This document shows, in pieces, positions 33,230 to 42,014 of a DNA stretch of 64,000 nt. The notes beneath the pieces are model-generated. The model saw only the letters and a program-made list of their open reading frames with translations, made no database searches and was not told where the DNA came from. A program made the position numbers and the translations under genes. This DNA comes from Desulfobacterales bacterium (GTDB lineage: Bacteria > Desulfobacterota > Desulfobacteria > Desulfobacterales > JALSRD01). The number at the start of each line of letters is the position of its first letter. The stretch's first letter is position 1. The stretch covers positions 124,001-188,000 of the forward strand of contig JALSRD010000041.1 in the NCBI GenBank assembly GCA_026984935.1. Direction: 5' to 3'.

Positions 33230-34462
33230 TTACTGCATCAGCGGCCTGAAAGACACAGGTTGTTGGCCTGTTTTGCGGCGCATTTTGCGGAGGTCCGAAT
33301 ACAACTGGGTCAGGCGTTCGATATAGCGGTTTTCGTCAAAATGTGCCACAGCAAATCGACGACCTGCCCGGCCCATTTTTTCAGCCAATTCGCGGTGGGT
33401 TAACAATCGCAACAAAGCGGCGCCAAGCGCCCTAACATCGTTGGCGGAAACCAAAAGGCCCGTATCCTCATTTTGTACAATTTCAGCAAGCCCGCCGATG
33501 TCACTGGCAATCACCGCTGTGCCGCGCATCATGGCTTCCTGGGCTGCTCGAGATAAAGCTTCAACCCATACTGATGGCACCGCTTGTACCCAGGCCGAAG
33601 CAAAATGCTGTTCCAGTTCACGGGCTTGTAAAAAACCCGTAAAAAGGGTGCAGTATCCGATGCCCAACCGATTTGCCAACCGTTGCAGACGTTGTTTTTC
33701 AGGCCCTTCGCCGGCGATCAAAAGCCGGGCGGAGGGTACTACCGGCAGCACTTTTGAAAAAGCCCGGATAAGCACATCAACACCCTTGACGCGCACCAGG
33801 CGGCCGGAAAAAGCAACAGTAGGCGGGTTAGAAAGCGGAGGCCGGGCGCAAGATGAAGATGATGGAATGCCGTTCCACAGGACAATTGTTGAGCCGATGT
33901 GTTCGCGCGCCATGGCAGCTTTTACAGCGTGACTCAAGGAAATGGTGGCGTTAAACACGCGGATCCATCGTTGCCACAGCGTCATCTGCAGTTTGATGAA
34001 CGGCCAGACCGCAAAAGGCACGCAACCTTCATGATAGCATGCGGCCCCCCATGACCGTTGGCAAATCGTCCCATCGGGCATTCTTTTTGATCCAGTGGGG
34101 CACACGGGACGCAGCCAGCGGACATGGTGAATGCTGGGTATATTTTTTAGCAGGGGCAGGATCAACGGGGAGAGCTGTGTTAGGAAGAGATGGACGTGGA
34201 CAACGTGGGGTTTAAAGGAGCGGATAACGCCTCTTAAACCGAAAAAAGCGCCGGGGTTGACCGTTTGAAGCAGGACACGCAACGGTGTTATTGTGCCAAA
34301 ACAGCGATATTCTGAACACACTCGCATTCCGGCTGGCCGGGCAGTTGTGGAAAATATCCTGGCATCATGTCCACGTTCGCGCAGTTTTTGGCGTAGATGC
34401 AAGATAGCGACTTCGGCACCGCCGCTGGAGGTCGCGTAATCGCTGATCAGCAAAATTCTCAT
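33230..34462 (-). CDS. Family 4 glycosyltransferase (first of tandem pair in sequence)
   Basis: GT-B fold enzyme of 410 residues. N-terminal acceptor domain begins MRILLISDYATSSGGAEVAILHLRQKL; the donor half shows VAFSGRLVRVKGVDVLIRAFSKVLP, ARLLIAGEGPEKQRLQRLANRLG, PSVWVEALSRAAQEAMMRGTAVIASDIGGLAEIV with the E-x7-E region, and LLVSANDVRALG. It is a close paralogue of the next gene (35697-34504), sharing the NIPSIHH/NIPTLYL and MPDGTICQR/LPDGTLCKQ blocks. It probably builds the exported glycan repeat unit. Confidence 0.94.
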   Translation of the reverse strand: MRILLISDYATSSGGAEVAILHLRQKLRERGHDARIFSTTARPAGMRVCSEYRCFGTITPLRVLLQTVNPGAFFGLRGVIRSFKPHVVHVHLFLTQLSPLILPLLKNIPSIHHVRWLRPVCPTGSKRMPDGTICQRSWGAACYHEGCVPFAVWPFIKLQMTLWQRWIRVFNATISLSHAVKAAMAREHIGSTIVLWNGIPSSSSCARPPLSNPPTVAFSGRLVRVKGVDVLIRAFSKVLPVVPSARLLIAGEGPEKQRLQRLANRLGIGYCTLFTGFLQARELEQHFASAWVQAVPSVWVEALSRAAQEAMMRGTAVIASDIGGLAEIVQNEDTGLLVSANDVRALGAALLRLLTHRELAEKMGRAGRRFAVAHFDENRYIERLTQLYSDLRKMRRKTGQQPVSFRPLMQ

Positions 34463-34503
34463 TTAACGGATGACACCCCGCATCAGATAAGTCGATTCGC
34501 CTT

Positions 34504-35697
34504 TCAATGGCTGTGTCTGTATTTGCATCGAATTGTTTGATATATTGCCAATAAAGTATCCAGGTAGGTCTCTTGGCTGAAGTGCTTTAGGGCAGCTATA
34601 CGTGCCCGGCGGCCCATTTCCTCTGCAAGTTTGCGGTCGGCCAGCAGTTCGATCATTTTCTGTGCCAGATGATGGACATCGCCCGGTGGCACAAGAAAGC
34701 CGCTCTGCCCGTCAGCGATGATTTCGGGCATCGCCCCGGAAGCACTGGCAATGACCGCCGTGCCGCGCATTAACGCTTCGGCGGCCACATTGCCGAAAGG
34801 CTCTGCCCAACGGCCCGGCACGACCTGGACCCACGCACAATCAAAAAGCGCCTCCAGCCTGTCACGGGTAAGATGGCCGGTCAGGGTGACGGCATAATTG
34901 AGTGCCATTGTGGAGATAAGCTCTTGGAGACGCACCCGCTGCGGGCCGTCACCGGCGATGAGCAGGCGCGCATCGGGCAATGTCCGCCGAACGCTTTGAA
35001 AAGCTTTGACGAGAATATCAACACCCTTTTCATGGACCAGGCGCCCGGCAAAAACAGCTGTCGGCGGCGCGGTAAGCGGGGGGCGCTGTTTTCTCCAGGA
35101 CACGAAGTTCCATAAAACGGCATCGCTTTGAAGCCCGCCGCAGGCAAGCTGGAACTGCAATGCCCGGCTGTTGGCGATAATCATGTCAAAGGCGTCTTTC
35201 CAGTGCTGAAAGAGCTTTAGTTCAATCATCTGCGGCAGCCAGGATCGCAGCGGTAGGCAGCCGCGGCGGTAGCATACAGTGCCGGCGATCTGCTTGCACA
35301 GCGTTCCATCCGGCAATAATTTGTTGCCCATGGGACAGATGGACGTATGGGCTGCGGCAAGATAGAGCGTCGGAATATTCTTCAAAAGCGGCAAGATTAA
35401 CGGAGAAAGCTGAGGCAGAAACATACGTACATGCACCACTTGGGGGCGAAATTCTACCAGCACCTGCCGCAGTTTAACAAAAGCCCAGAGGTTGGCAACT
35501 TTGACCAGCGTTTGCAAATGCGACCGGGTTCCCCGGCAGTGATAGTCGGCCAAGCCCCCTCTTTTTCCCCGTCCTACACGGCCGGCAAATATTCTGGCAT
35601 CATGTCCTTTTTGGACGAGTGCATCGCGCAATGCCAATACCTGGTTCTCAGAACCATAGGAGGGAACTGCGTAATCGTTGATGAGTAAGATTCTCAT
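34504..35697 (-). CDS. Family 4 glycosyltransferase (second of tandem pair)
   Basis: GT-B fold enzyme of 397 residues starting MRILLINDYAVPSYGSENQVLALRDAL. Donor-domain blocks are AVFAGRLVHEKGVDILVKAFQ, ARLLIAGDGPQRVRLQELIS, PGRWAEPFGNVAAEALMRGTAVIASASGAMPEII and FLVPPGDVHHLAQKMIELL. Alignable end to end with 33230-34462, so a tandem duplication. Note the acceptor-domain segment with clustered Cys (CPMGNKLLPDGTLCKQIAGTVCYRRGCLP), also present in the paralogue as CPTGSKRMPDGTICQRSWGAACYHEGCVP. Confidence 0.94.
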   Translation of the reverse strand: MRILLINDYAVPSYGSENQVLALRDALVQKGHDARIFAGRVGRGKRGGLADYHCRGTRSHLQTLVKVANLWAFVKLRQVLVEFRPQVVHVRMFLPQLSPLILPLLKNIPTLYLAAAHTSICPMGNKLLPDGTLCKQIAGTVCYRRGCLPLRSWLPQMIELKLFQHWKDAFDMIIANSRALQFQLACGGLQSDAVLWNFVSWRKQRPPLTAPPTAVFAGRLVHEKGVDILVKAFQSVRRTLPDARLLIAGDGPQRVRLQELISTMALNYAVTLTGHLTRDRLEALFDCAWVQVVPGRWAEPFGNVAAEALMRGTAVIASASGAMPEIIADGQSGFLVPPGDVHHLAQKMIELLADRKLAEEMGRRARIAALKHFSQETYLDTLLAIYQTIRCKYRHSH

Positions 35698-35751
35698 TCA
35701 GCCTAAACGCATTGTCATTCTGTTGCCCATCGTTGGAATGCCCTAACACGT

Positions 35752-36468
35752 TTAACAAGAATTCAAATTTTTTGAATATCCAAGGGCCTGGAAGTCCTCA
35801 CGCCACAGCTGGTAAACCAGGTTCGCCGATTCTTTTGTAAAGTATGACCGGTAATCAGAATGGCAGGAGGCATTGAGGTGTGGCAGCTTAACCGGCAGGC
35901 CCACTTCACGCATTATGGATGCAAAATCATCCGACAGTTTTTCAAACCTTCCGACAAAATCTAAAAGCTTGTTTCCATCTGCATCAAGAAGGTAAGCCGT
36001 TTGGAGTTTTCGATCCTTATAGGGTAAAGTTTTATAATGTTCCCGCAGGTATTTCCAGAGAAATCGTATATCCTCCGGCTGCAATACCTTCCGTCGGTAC
36101 AATTCCCGATATTTAATTCCATCTACCCGTCGGTTAGCGGTAATTAATCTATTCTTCAAGCGAAAGATCAAGGTTAATGATCGTGGAATTCCCTGCGGAA
36201 CCTTTAGTTGAAAGTTATGAAACCAAGTTGAGACGACCCAATCATAAGGGTTCCTGAAAAAGGCGAACTTCAAGCAACTGTTCCAAAGATCCGCCGGCAT
36301 CATCGCTTTAACCAGTACCGGCGGGATATGCTTTGCCCCGAAAAAATCAGGCGCGGAAAAGCGATAGGCTTGTCCTTCGTCATAGGGAAGCAAGGTTTGC
36401 TCCATGCTGGTTGTGCCGGTTTTACTGTTGCAAAAAAAAATAAACCGATATTTCCGGGAAAAAATCAC
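35752..36468 (-). CDS. Sulfotransferase-family protein
   Basis: Predicted PAPS-dependent sulfotransferase of 238 residues that would sulfate a sugar. The 5'-phosphosulfate binding loop is FCNSKTGTTSMEQTL, and the 3'-phosphate binding segment is FAFFRNPYDWVVSTWFHNF, both in the expected order. The GC content of this gene and the following 400 bp is clearly lower than that of its neighbours, suggesting acquisition. First of the four closely spaced genes ending in the flippase and GT2, separated from the FAD oxidoreductase gene by 582 bp. Confidence 0.88.
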   Translation of the reverse strand: MIFSRKYRFIFFCNSKTGTTSMEQTLLPYDEGQAYRFSAPDFFGAKHIPPVLVKAMMPADLWNSCLKFAFFRNPYDWVVSTWFHNFQLKVPQGIPRSLTLIFRLKNRLITANRRVDGIKYRELYRRKVLQPEDIRFLWKYLREHYKTLPYKDRKLQTAYLLDADGNKLLDFVGRFEKLSDDFASIMREVGLPVKLPHLNASCHSDYRSYFTKESANLVYQLWREDFQALGYSKNLNSC

Positions 36469-37050
36469 TGCATTTCTCTCTGGCAGCCGGCAGACGCTAT
36501 GGTCTTCCTGTATGCCAATCTAGTGTTGGAATCCCATTTTCATCCGCGATTAAATACCTGAATTTTGCAAGCGTCGCGTTTGCCGCCTATACAAGGCGCA
36601 GGGCATGCAGCTGTCGTATACAGACGCAACTGCCCTGCAACACAGTAGAGGCGGTAAAATCGGCGCTCCCACAGGGCAGACAATTTTGAAGTCAAAATGG
36701 AAGGTTTCCGAACATACCAATGACGCTATAAATTATCGCGCTGAATCCATAGACAACCATGAGATAACATTGCAATTTTATAAGTTTTCAAAATTGTCTG
36801 TGCAAGATTCAGGAAATAATACCAACAGGTTGACCATGGATGAGTACGAGCATGACGACTGTTATGCCAGGGCTACGGTGTGATTGTGCACCCACCCGGG
36901 GGCGCATAACGCTTTAATCCCGCTACAGTGGGACCGCGTTGCAAGGCCTTTCCGGCAACTCGTTACGGCTGCCTGCCCTGTGTTTCGTGTAGGTGGCAAA
37001 TTCGACGCACCAAGATTCAGGCATACGACATGCTATCAGAAATCAGACGC
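36469..37050. other. AT-richer intergenic stretch with possible repeat remnant
   Basis: No convincing gene. The 92-residue ORF at 36605-36883 (+) has no family features and no clear binding site. Bases 36927-36965 (GACCGCGTTGCAAGGCC then TTCCGGCAACTCGTTACGG) resemble the last part of the dispersed repeat (CTTCCGGCAACCCGTAACCGG), so a degraded third copy may lie here. Low GC together with the sulfotransferase gene points to a junction of past rearrangement. Confidence 0.4.
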
Positions 37051-38499
37051 TTATCCGTTGACTGCTTGACATCGCCAAGCAGTCTCAAGATAGTCCGTAT
37101 CACCGTTGACCCGTCGCAGATCGTGTTCGGCACCTAGGGCATTTTGGGCGGCCAGCATGCCGGTGTACAGGGCGTGATCCATGTTGTTGTAACGGTGCAG
37201 ACCGTTGCGGCCGATGGTTTGAAGGTTTTTAAAGCGTTTCAGATAAGCCAGCAGTTGTTGAAGGTGCCGCGTGTAGTCATGCGTATAGACCGGGTAGGCG
37301 GCCGGCTGGCGAAATACAACGGCGTCTGTTATTTTAGCACCCCGGCTCAAGCCCAGAATTTGAAGTTCGTTGGATGCCAAATCGATCAATTGCGCGTCGG
37401 ATTTAGACCACAAACGGTCATGTGCGTTACAGAAATACTCCATACCGATGCTGGTTGTGCCCGGATCCGGGACCATGTGCGGGCTCCAGTTCTTAAAGTT
37501 CTGAATCCGGCCCACCTTCAAACGATGGGTGTTGATGTAGAGCCATTGATCGGGAAAGAGGTTTTGGCGTTCAATGATGAGGCCGACCATGATAAAGGCC
37601 CGGTGTGTCAGAGCGTTGGCGGCGGCACGGATATGGCCCGGCGCCGGTGGGTCGAGGCACTGGACAAGGTCTCGGATGGGCATGCTGGAAACCACCTGGC
37701 CGGCGCCTAGCTTTTGTGAAAGGTTCCCGGATCGGCAGACAACCCGCGTAATCCTTTGACCATTGTGGCATAGTTGTACCACGGTCGTATTCAGGGCCAG
37801 CCTGCCACCGTGTTGCTGAATTTCGCGCCACAGGCGCTGCCACATCATGCCCGGTCCTTTTAAGGGGTAGAAAAAAAAACGGGTGAGACTTTTGGCCTTG
37901 CGGCGAATACCGAGAACATCGAGCGCGGCTTCTTTCAACGAAAGTCCCCGGATGCGCTGATGCGCCCAGTCCGCTGGAATTTCCCGACAGGGCAGACCCC
38001 AGATTTTTTCGGTGAATTGTTTAAAAAAATCGGTATACAGGCGTCGGCCGAAGCGGTTGCAGATCCACTGCTCAAAGGTGTCGTCCGGTCGGTCGGGCTG
38101 CAGCCTGGCGTATCCGTAGCTGTAGAGGATTTGCAGGCCTTCGCCAAGGCCCAGTGTGGACACCAGGTTGATCAGTTCGAGAGGATAGTCTATAAATCGA
38201 TTCTTGTAATAAATACGAGATCTTCTGTTTACCTGCAGCAGATCGCTGCCGAGCAGGTTCTCCCACAGGCATTGAACGCTTTTGATTTTTGTGAAAAAGC
38301 GGTGGCCGCCGATATCGAACAGGTATCCCCGGTAATTTTCCGTACGCGCAATGCCGCCGAGAGCGCCTGATTTTTCCACTATCAGAGGTGCAAAGCCCGC
38401 ACATGAAAGCGCATGGGCGGCGCCCAGGCCGGCCGGACCGGCGCCAATCACGATAATATCGGAGGCGTTGTCCACGTTTTCAGCGGGATTTCTCAGCAT
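37051..38499 (-). CDS. FAD-dependent oxidoreductase of polysaccharide clusters
   Basis: Amine-oxidase/protoporphyrinogen-oxidase-like flavoprotein of 482 residues. The N-terminal dinucleotide fold is DIIVIGAGPAGLGAAHALSCAGFAPLIVEKSGALGGIARTENYRGYLFDIGGHRFFT, the usual GxGxxG plus GG-x-A-R-T motif. Members occur in many exopolysaccharide clusters and resemble UDP-galactopyranose mutase in general fold, but the sugar reaction is not established. Its ATG lies 20 bp inside the end of the upstream GT2 gene, so the two are coupled. Confidence 0.88.
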   Translation of the reverse strand: MLRNPAENVDNASDIIVIGAGPAGLGAAHALSCAGFAPLIVEKSGALGGIARTENYRGYLFDIGGHRFFTKIKSVQCLWENLLGSDLLQVNRRSRIYYKNRFIDYPLELINLVSTLGLGEGLQILYSYGYARLQPDRPDDTFEQWICNRFGRRLYTDFFKQFTEKIWGLPCREIPADWAHQRIRGLSLKEAALDVLGIRRKAKSLTRFFFYPLKGPGMMWQRLWREIQQHGGRLALNTTVVQLCHNGQRITRVVCRSGNLSQKLGAGQVVSSMPIRDLVQCLDPPAPGHIRAAANALTHRAFIMVGLIIERQNLFPDQWLYINTHRLKVGRIQNFKNWSPHMVPDPGTTSIGMEYFCNAHDRLWSKSDAQLIDLASNELQILGLSRGAKITDAVVFRQPAAYPVYTHDYTRHLQQLLAYLKRFKNLQTIGRNGLHRYNNMDHALYTGMLAAQNALGAEHDLRRVNGDTDYLETAWRCQAVNG

Positions 38500-39517
38500 A
38501 TGGATTGTAAGCTACCCGGAATCTATCGCACCCCAGTAGAAATTTCGCAACCGTCATGCCAAATGCGATCCCGCTGTAAAACAGGTAAAACCCGTGCCAG
38601 AAAACAGCGCCCAGCGCAAACAGCAGGCCCCGTTTACGGTAGAAAAACCGATAAAGACGCCAGTTCAGCCCGGCGATAAGAGCTGCCGGAACGATTGAAA
38701 TCAGGGCGCCCGCCGCGGGCCAGAATATCGGGGATAACACCAGCAGCGCACATGCCACGACGCTGAAACGCTCTGATCTTTTCGTATTCAGGTCGTTGAT
38801 AAAACGCGCTTTTTGCAGGATCAGCGCAGACCAGGGCAGGGCGCGCTGAAAGAAATCCGTTTTCAGCAGACCGCGTAAACACCAGTGTTTCAGGTGTTTG
38901 ACCTGTAAGGTCTTGACCAGACGGATCGAATGGCCTGCCGCGTTCAGCCGGTATCCCAGTTCAATGTCCTCGATACTGGGCACGCTGAATTTTTCGTCAA
39001 ACCCCTGCATCTGAATAAAAATATCGCGCCGGACAGCCCCGCATGCGGCCCAGAATGTCGATGCTGCTTCACAAGCACTCTGATGTACGTAGTGATGCAG
39101 CAGGTTTTTATACTGAGATAAAAAGTTTGTTTCGGCGGGATCTGTGTCGTAAGAGCCGAACAGCGCGGCAGCATGCGGATGGCGCTGAAAAGCGGACAAA
39201 ACCGCCTTCCCGATGTCCGGAGGCACGACAACATCGGCGTCGATGAACAGAAGAAGGTCGCCGCTTGCCATTTCCGCGCCTAGATTGCGTGCCCGGGCGG
39301 GGCCCAGCGGTCTTTTCCCGGTGCGGATCACCTGGATGCCCGATTTTTCGGCAAAGCGGGCGGCCGCTTCATCGGCATCCGCTACAACGATAATTTCGTC
39401 AAACGTCTTGGCAGCCGCCGCGACGCTGCCAAGGCATTGTTTGAATTTGTTTGCGGCGCCATGCACGGGAATAATCACTGAGATGGTCATTGCCGTGTCC
39501 AGGTTCGTTGTCAGCAT
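38480..39517 (-). CDS. Family 2 glycosyltransferase with C-terminal membrane segments
   Basis: GT-A glycosyltransferase of 345 residues. ISVIIPVHGAANKFKQCLGSV, FDEIIVVADADEAAAR, LGPARARNLGAEMASGDLLLFIDADVVVPPD (DxD) and FSVPSIEDIELGYRLNAAGH are standard GT2 blocks. After residue 240 there are two to three hydrophobic segments (VVACALLVLSPIFWPAAGALISIVPAALIAG, FALGAVFWHGFYLFYSGIAFGM). ATG 39517 (AGAGG close upstream) or the internal ATG 39490 may be used. First gene of the minus-strand cluster; its promoter must lie in 39518-39724. Confidence 0.92.
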   Translation of the reverse strand: MLTTNLDTAMTISVIIPVHGAANKFKQCLGSVAAAAKTFDEIIVVADADEAAARFAEKSGIQVIRTGKRPLGPARARNLGAEMASGDLLLFIDADVVVPPDIGKAVLSAFQRHPHAAALFGSYDTDPAETNFLSQYKNLLHHYVHQSACEAASTFWAACGAVRRDIFIQMQGFDEKFSVPSIEDIELGYRLNAAGHSIRLVKTLQVKHLKHWCLRGLLKTDFFQRALPWSALILQKARFINDLNTKRSERFSVVACALLVLSPIFWPAAGALISIVPAALIAGLNWRLYRFFYRKRGLLFALGAVFWHGFYLFYSGIAFGMTVAKFLLGCDRFRVAYNPYAEKSR

Positions 39518-39724
39518 GGGCCTCTTTTAGCTCAAAACACGGATTTATAAAAGGCAAAAAATGCCCGGGCGGCCTTGAGAGCGGCGCGATCCCGGTTTAA
39601 GGCCGATCATCCGGTCCCGCCTGCCAATAATGAATTGCCCTGCCGTTGCAATTTTGCTACTTTTTACGCCAACCGCGGATCCGAACGGCAACGTTAAAGA
39701 TGACAACGACTGCAGGAGGTTATC

Positions 39725-40111
39725 ATGGAAATTCGTACCCATCAGCAAATCAACCGCGAGCTGTGCGGCACGCCTCGGCAGGTAGGCGGTGGCACCAGCC
39801 GCGTCGACCTGCTGACCGACGAGCGTATGCAGGTTGACGACCGGGGACTGGTGCACGGCGGGTTTATTTTCGGCCTGGCCGATCATGCGGCCATGATCGC
39901 CGTAAACCATCCCCATGTGGTGCTCGGCGCCGCCGATGTGCGCTTTACCAAGCCGGTCGCCAGCGGCCAGACGGCAAGTGCCGAGGCACGTGTCACCGGC
40001 GTTTCCGGGAAAAAACATACTGTTGAGGTGTCGGTCACCTGTGGGGCTGAAACCGTGTTTTCCGGCCTGTTTACCTGCTTTGTGCTCGAAAAGCATGTAC
40101 TGGCGGACTGA
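39725..40111 (+). CDS. Hotdog-fold thioesterase (PaaI-like)
   Basis: Acyl-CoA thioesterase-like protein of 128 residues. The hotdog core is GLVHGGFIFGLADHAAMIAVN (HGG-x-x-x-x-L-x-D motif with its catalytic acidic residue) followed by LGAADVRFTKPVASGQTASAEARV. GCAGGAGGTTATC precedes ATG. No signal peptide. It stands alone between divergent and convergent genes; the substrate is unknown. Confidence 0.9.
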   Translation: MEIRTHQQINRELCGTPRQVGGGTSRVDLLTDERMQVDDRGLVHGGFIFGLADHAAMIAVNHPHVVLGAADVRFTKPVASGQTASAEARVTGVSGKKHTVEVSVTCGAETVFSGLFTCFVLEKHVLAD

Positions 40112-40153
40112 GGCAGGCTTTCGGCCGGTATGGCGCCAGCGCCATGCGTGGGT

Positions 40154-40588
40154 TTAGAAAGCGCCCAGCTGGCATGGTGCCACCTTGAGTTCCAGTGCTT
40201 CGCAGGCCGCCGCAGCCTGCAGACGTGCAATCTTGAAGCGGTCGGCGATCTGCCAGACCGTCAGACAGGGGATACGCCCGTTCTCGACACCTTCACGCAG
40301 GGCTTCGGCCAGCTGTGCCGAAACATTTTGTGCCGGTTCGACGATGCGCTTCTGCGGATGGTAGCCGAAAAGGCCCAGCTGACACTTTTTGATGCGCAGG
40401 TTCAATAGATCGATCGACTGACCGACTTGCTGCGGCGGAACCTGCAAATCCGCGGCAATCGTATGGGCCGCAGCGCAGCTGACGCCGCCGTTGCTGATTT
40501 TGGGCTTAAGCGCCGAAGCGATGTGCAGGTCGGCCTCAGCGCCTGGCGGGTGTTTGGCCCGATAGTCTTTTGCATCTGCATGGGTCAT
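40154..40588 (-). CDS. Protein with two CQLGxF repeats, downstream of iscS-like gene
   Basis: Unknown protein of 144 residues. It has two related halves, each a helical stretch ending in the same motif: LLNLRIKKCQLGLFGY and ALELKVAPCQLGAF. Before each motif is a helix-turn-helix-like pattern (VSCAAAHTIAADLQVPPQQVGQSIDLL; IPCLTVWQIADRFKIARLQAAAACEAL), so a tandem winged-helix or HTH protein with Cys ligands is possible. The start overlaps the stop of a 67-residue ORF (ATGA) behind iscU and the iscS-like gene, suggesting an Fe-S link. No function is assigned. Confidence 0.75.
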   Translation of the reverse strand: MTHADAKDYRAKHPPGAEADLHIASALKPKISNGGVSCAAAHTIAADLQVPPQQVGQSIDLLNLRIKKCQLGLFGYHPQKRIVEPAQNVSAQLAEALREGVENGRIPCLTVWQIADRFKIARLQAAAACEALELKVAPCQLGAF

Positions 40589-40788
40589 TTTTTTTCTCCT
40601 TTGGCGGAAACGGCTGTCGAGCGGTTGGCGGACTTTTCATCCCACAGCGGGATCAGGGCCACGAAACCCTGCTTTACGCCTGTCGTTGATAATTCGGCAA
40701 ACCGCCTGGCTGAAATCCAATTTCCCGAGCTTTTAGCGATGCTGCAGGACCACCGAAGGCCCCACGCTTCGGCGGCATGGAGCTCCAT
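40585..40788 (-). CDS. Possible small protein between iscS-like gene and CQLG gene
   Basis: A 67-residue ORF fills the gap between two minus-strand genes and overlaps the next start codon by ATGA, the arrangement of a coupled operon gene. The central part (SGNWISARRFAELSTTGVKQGFVALIPLWDEKSANR) looks like real protein; the first 15 residues do not and the true start may be internal. No motif or homologue is recognised. Confidence 0.4.
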   Translation of the reverse strand: MELHAAEAWGLRWSCSIAKSSGNWISARRFAELSTTGVKQGFVALIPLWDEKSANRSTAVSAKGEKK

Positions 40789-40814
40789 GGATGGTCGCGA
40801 CAGCGAACTGGAAG

Positions 40815-41993
40815 CTATCCCTCGGCCGCGCTTCGGCGGTAGAGCGGCGAAATGTCGCGCAGCGTCTTGACGACACGCTGCAGGGCCCCTAAAAAGGCGG
40901 TGATTTGTGCTTCGCTATTGTCGATGCCAAACGCCAGCACCAACGTGCCCTGGGCGTCCGCGTGGCTCAGACCCAGCGACAGCAGCACATGCGAAGCCCG
41001 CAGGGAACCCGTGGCGCAGGCCGAGCGCGTGGAGACGGCAAAATTTTCGTCGTCGAGCATCAGCACGACACTTTCACCCTCGATATACTTGATGGAAACC
41101 GAGAGCATGTTGGGCAGGCTGTACTCGGGATGGGTGTTGATGATGTACTCGTCTATGTAGTTGGGCAGTTCGTCCAGAAACTTTTTCTTGAGCGCCGCCG
41201 TGTGCGCCATGCGCTGGTCCAGCTCGCGTCGGGCCAGTTCGGCGGCTTTTCCCATACCGATAATGCCCACCAGGTTTTCAGTGCCGGCGCGCTTGTTGTG
41301 CTCCTGGATGCCCCCCTCCAAAAGCGGCCAGATGCGTACGCCGCGTTTGATATACAGTCCGCCGACGCCGGTGGGCCCGTAAAACGGGTTGGAGGCGAAG
41401 CTGAGCAGGTCCACACCCAGATCCTGGACATCGACGGGTACGACACCCACCGAGTCCACCGCGTCACAGTGAAACAGAACGCCACGTTTGCGGGCGATGG
41501 CTGCGATTTCTGCAACCGGCTGCAGTGTGCCGGTCTCGTTGTTGCTGTGCATCACTGAGACCAGGATGGTTGTATCGGTGATGGCGCTTTCGATGTCGGC
41601 GGGATCGACGCGGCCGTCGGCACCCACCGAAACCGAGGTGACCGTATAGCCCATGCTTTTGAGGCGCCGCAGGCTGCGGATAACGGCGTTGTGCTCGATA
41701 TTGGAGGTGACGATATGGTTGCCGCGGTCGCGGTTTGCAAAAGCCACGCCTTTGACGGCATGATTGGCGGATTCCGTGCCGCAGGAAGTAAAGACGATTT
41801 CACGGTCATTGGCGGCGTTCACCAGGCGGCTCACGGATTTGCGTGCATCTTCCAACATCTGCGCCGCCCTTTCGCCCATGCGGTGCTGACTGGAGGGATT
41901 GCCGTAATCGGCGCCAATGGCTTCGATCATGGCCTGCTTTACTTCGGGCAGCAGCGGGTTGGCGGAAATATGGTCGAGGTTGATGATTTTCAT
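40815..41993 (-). CDS. IscS/NifS-like protein lacking the PLP lysine
   Basis: Cysteine-desulfurase-fold protein of 392 residues. The active-site Cys is kept (STRSACATGS, Cys326) and so are IEHNAV (His101) and HCDAVD (Asp177). The canonical SAHK motif that forms the PLP Schiff base reads ASNPFYGPTGVGG, so Lys is Pro203 and His is Asn202; the usual Gln after the Asp is Asp180, and the substrate Arg of the IRFSLGR block is absent (LVLAFGIDN). It resembles A. fulgidus IscS (DHISANPL against DYTSAKPV, SPLYRR tail), reported without this lysine. It sits after iscU and probably acts as an IscU partner or uses an external sulfur donor. Confidence 0.9.
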   Translation of the reverse strand: MKIINLDHISANPLLPEVKQAMIEAIGADYGNPSSQHRMGERAAQMLEDARKSVSRLVNAANDREIVFTSCGTESANHAVKGVAFANRDRGNHIVTSNIEHNAVIRSLRRLKSMGYTVTSVSVGADGRVDPADIESAITDTTILVSVMHSNNETGTLQPVAEIAAIARKRGVLFHCDAVDSVGVVPVDVQDLGVDLLSFASNPFYGPTGVGGLYIKRGVRIWPLLEGGIQEHNKRAGTENLVGIIGMGKAAELARRELDQRMAHTAALKKKFLDELPNYIDEYIINTHPEYSLPNMLSVSIKYIEGESVVLMLDDENFAVSTRSACATGSLRASHVLLSLGLSHADAQGTLVLAFGIDNSEAQITAFLGALQRVVKTLRDISPLYRRSAAEG

Positions 41994-42014
41994 GGGGAAA
42001 CGGTCCCTCCTTCT

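Noticed and set aside
36605-36883. 92-residue ORF in the low-GC spacer as a gene
   Set aside because: No ribosome binding site, no motif and no operon context; AT-rich spacer frames of this length are expected by chance.
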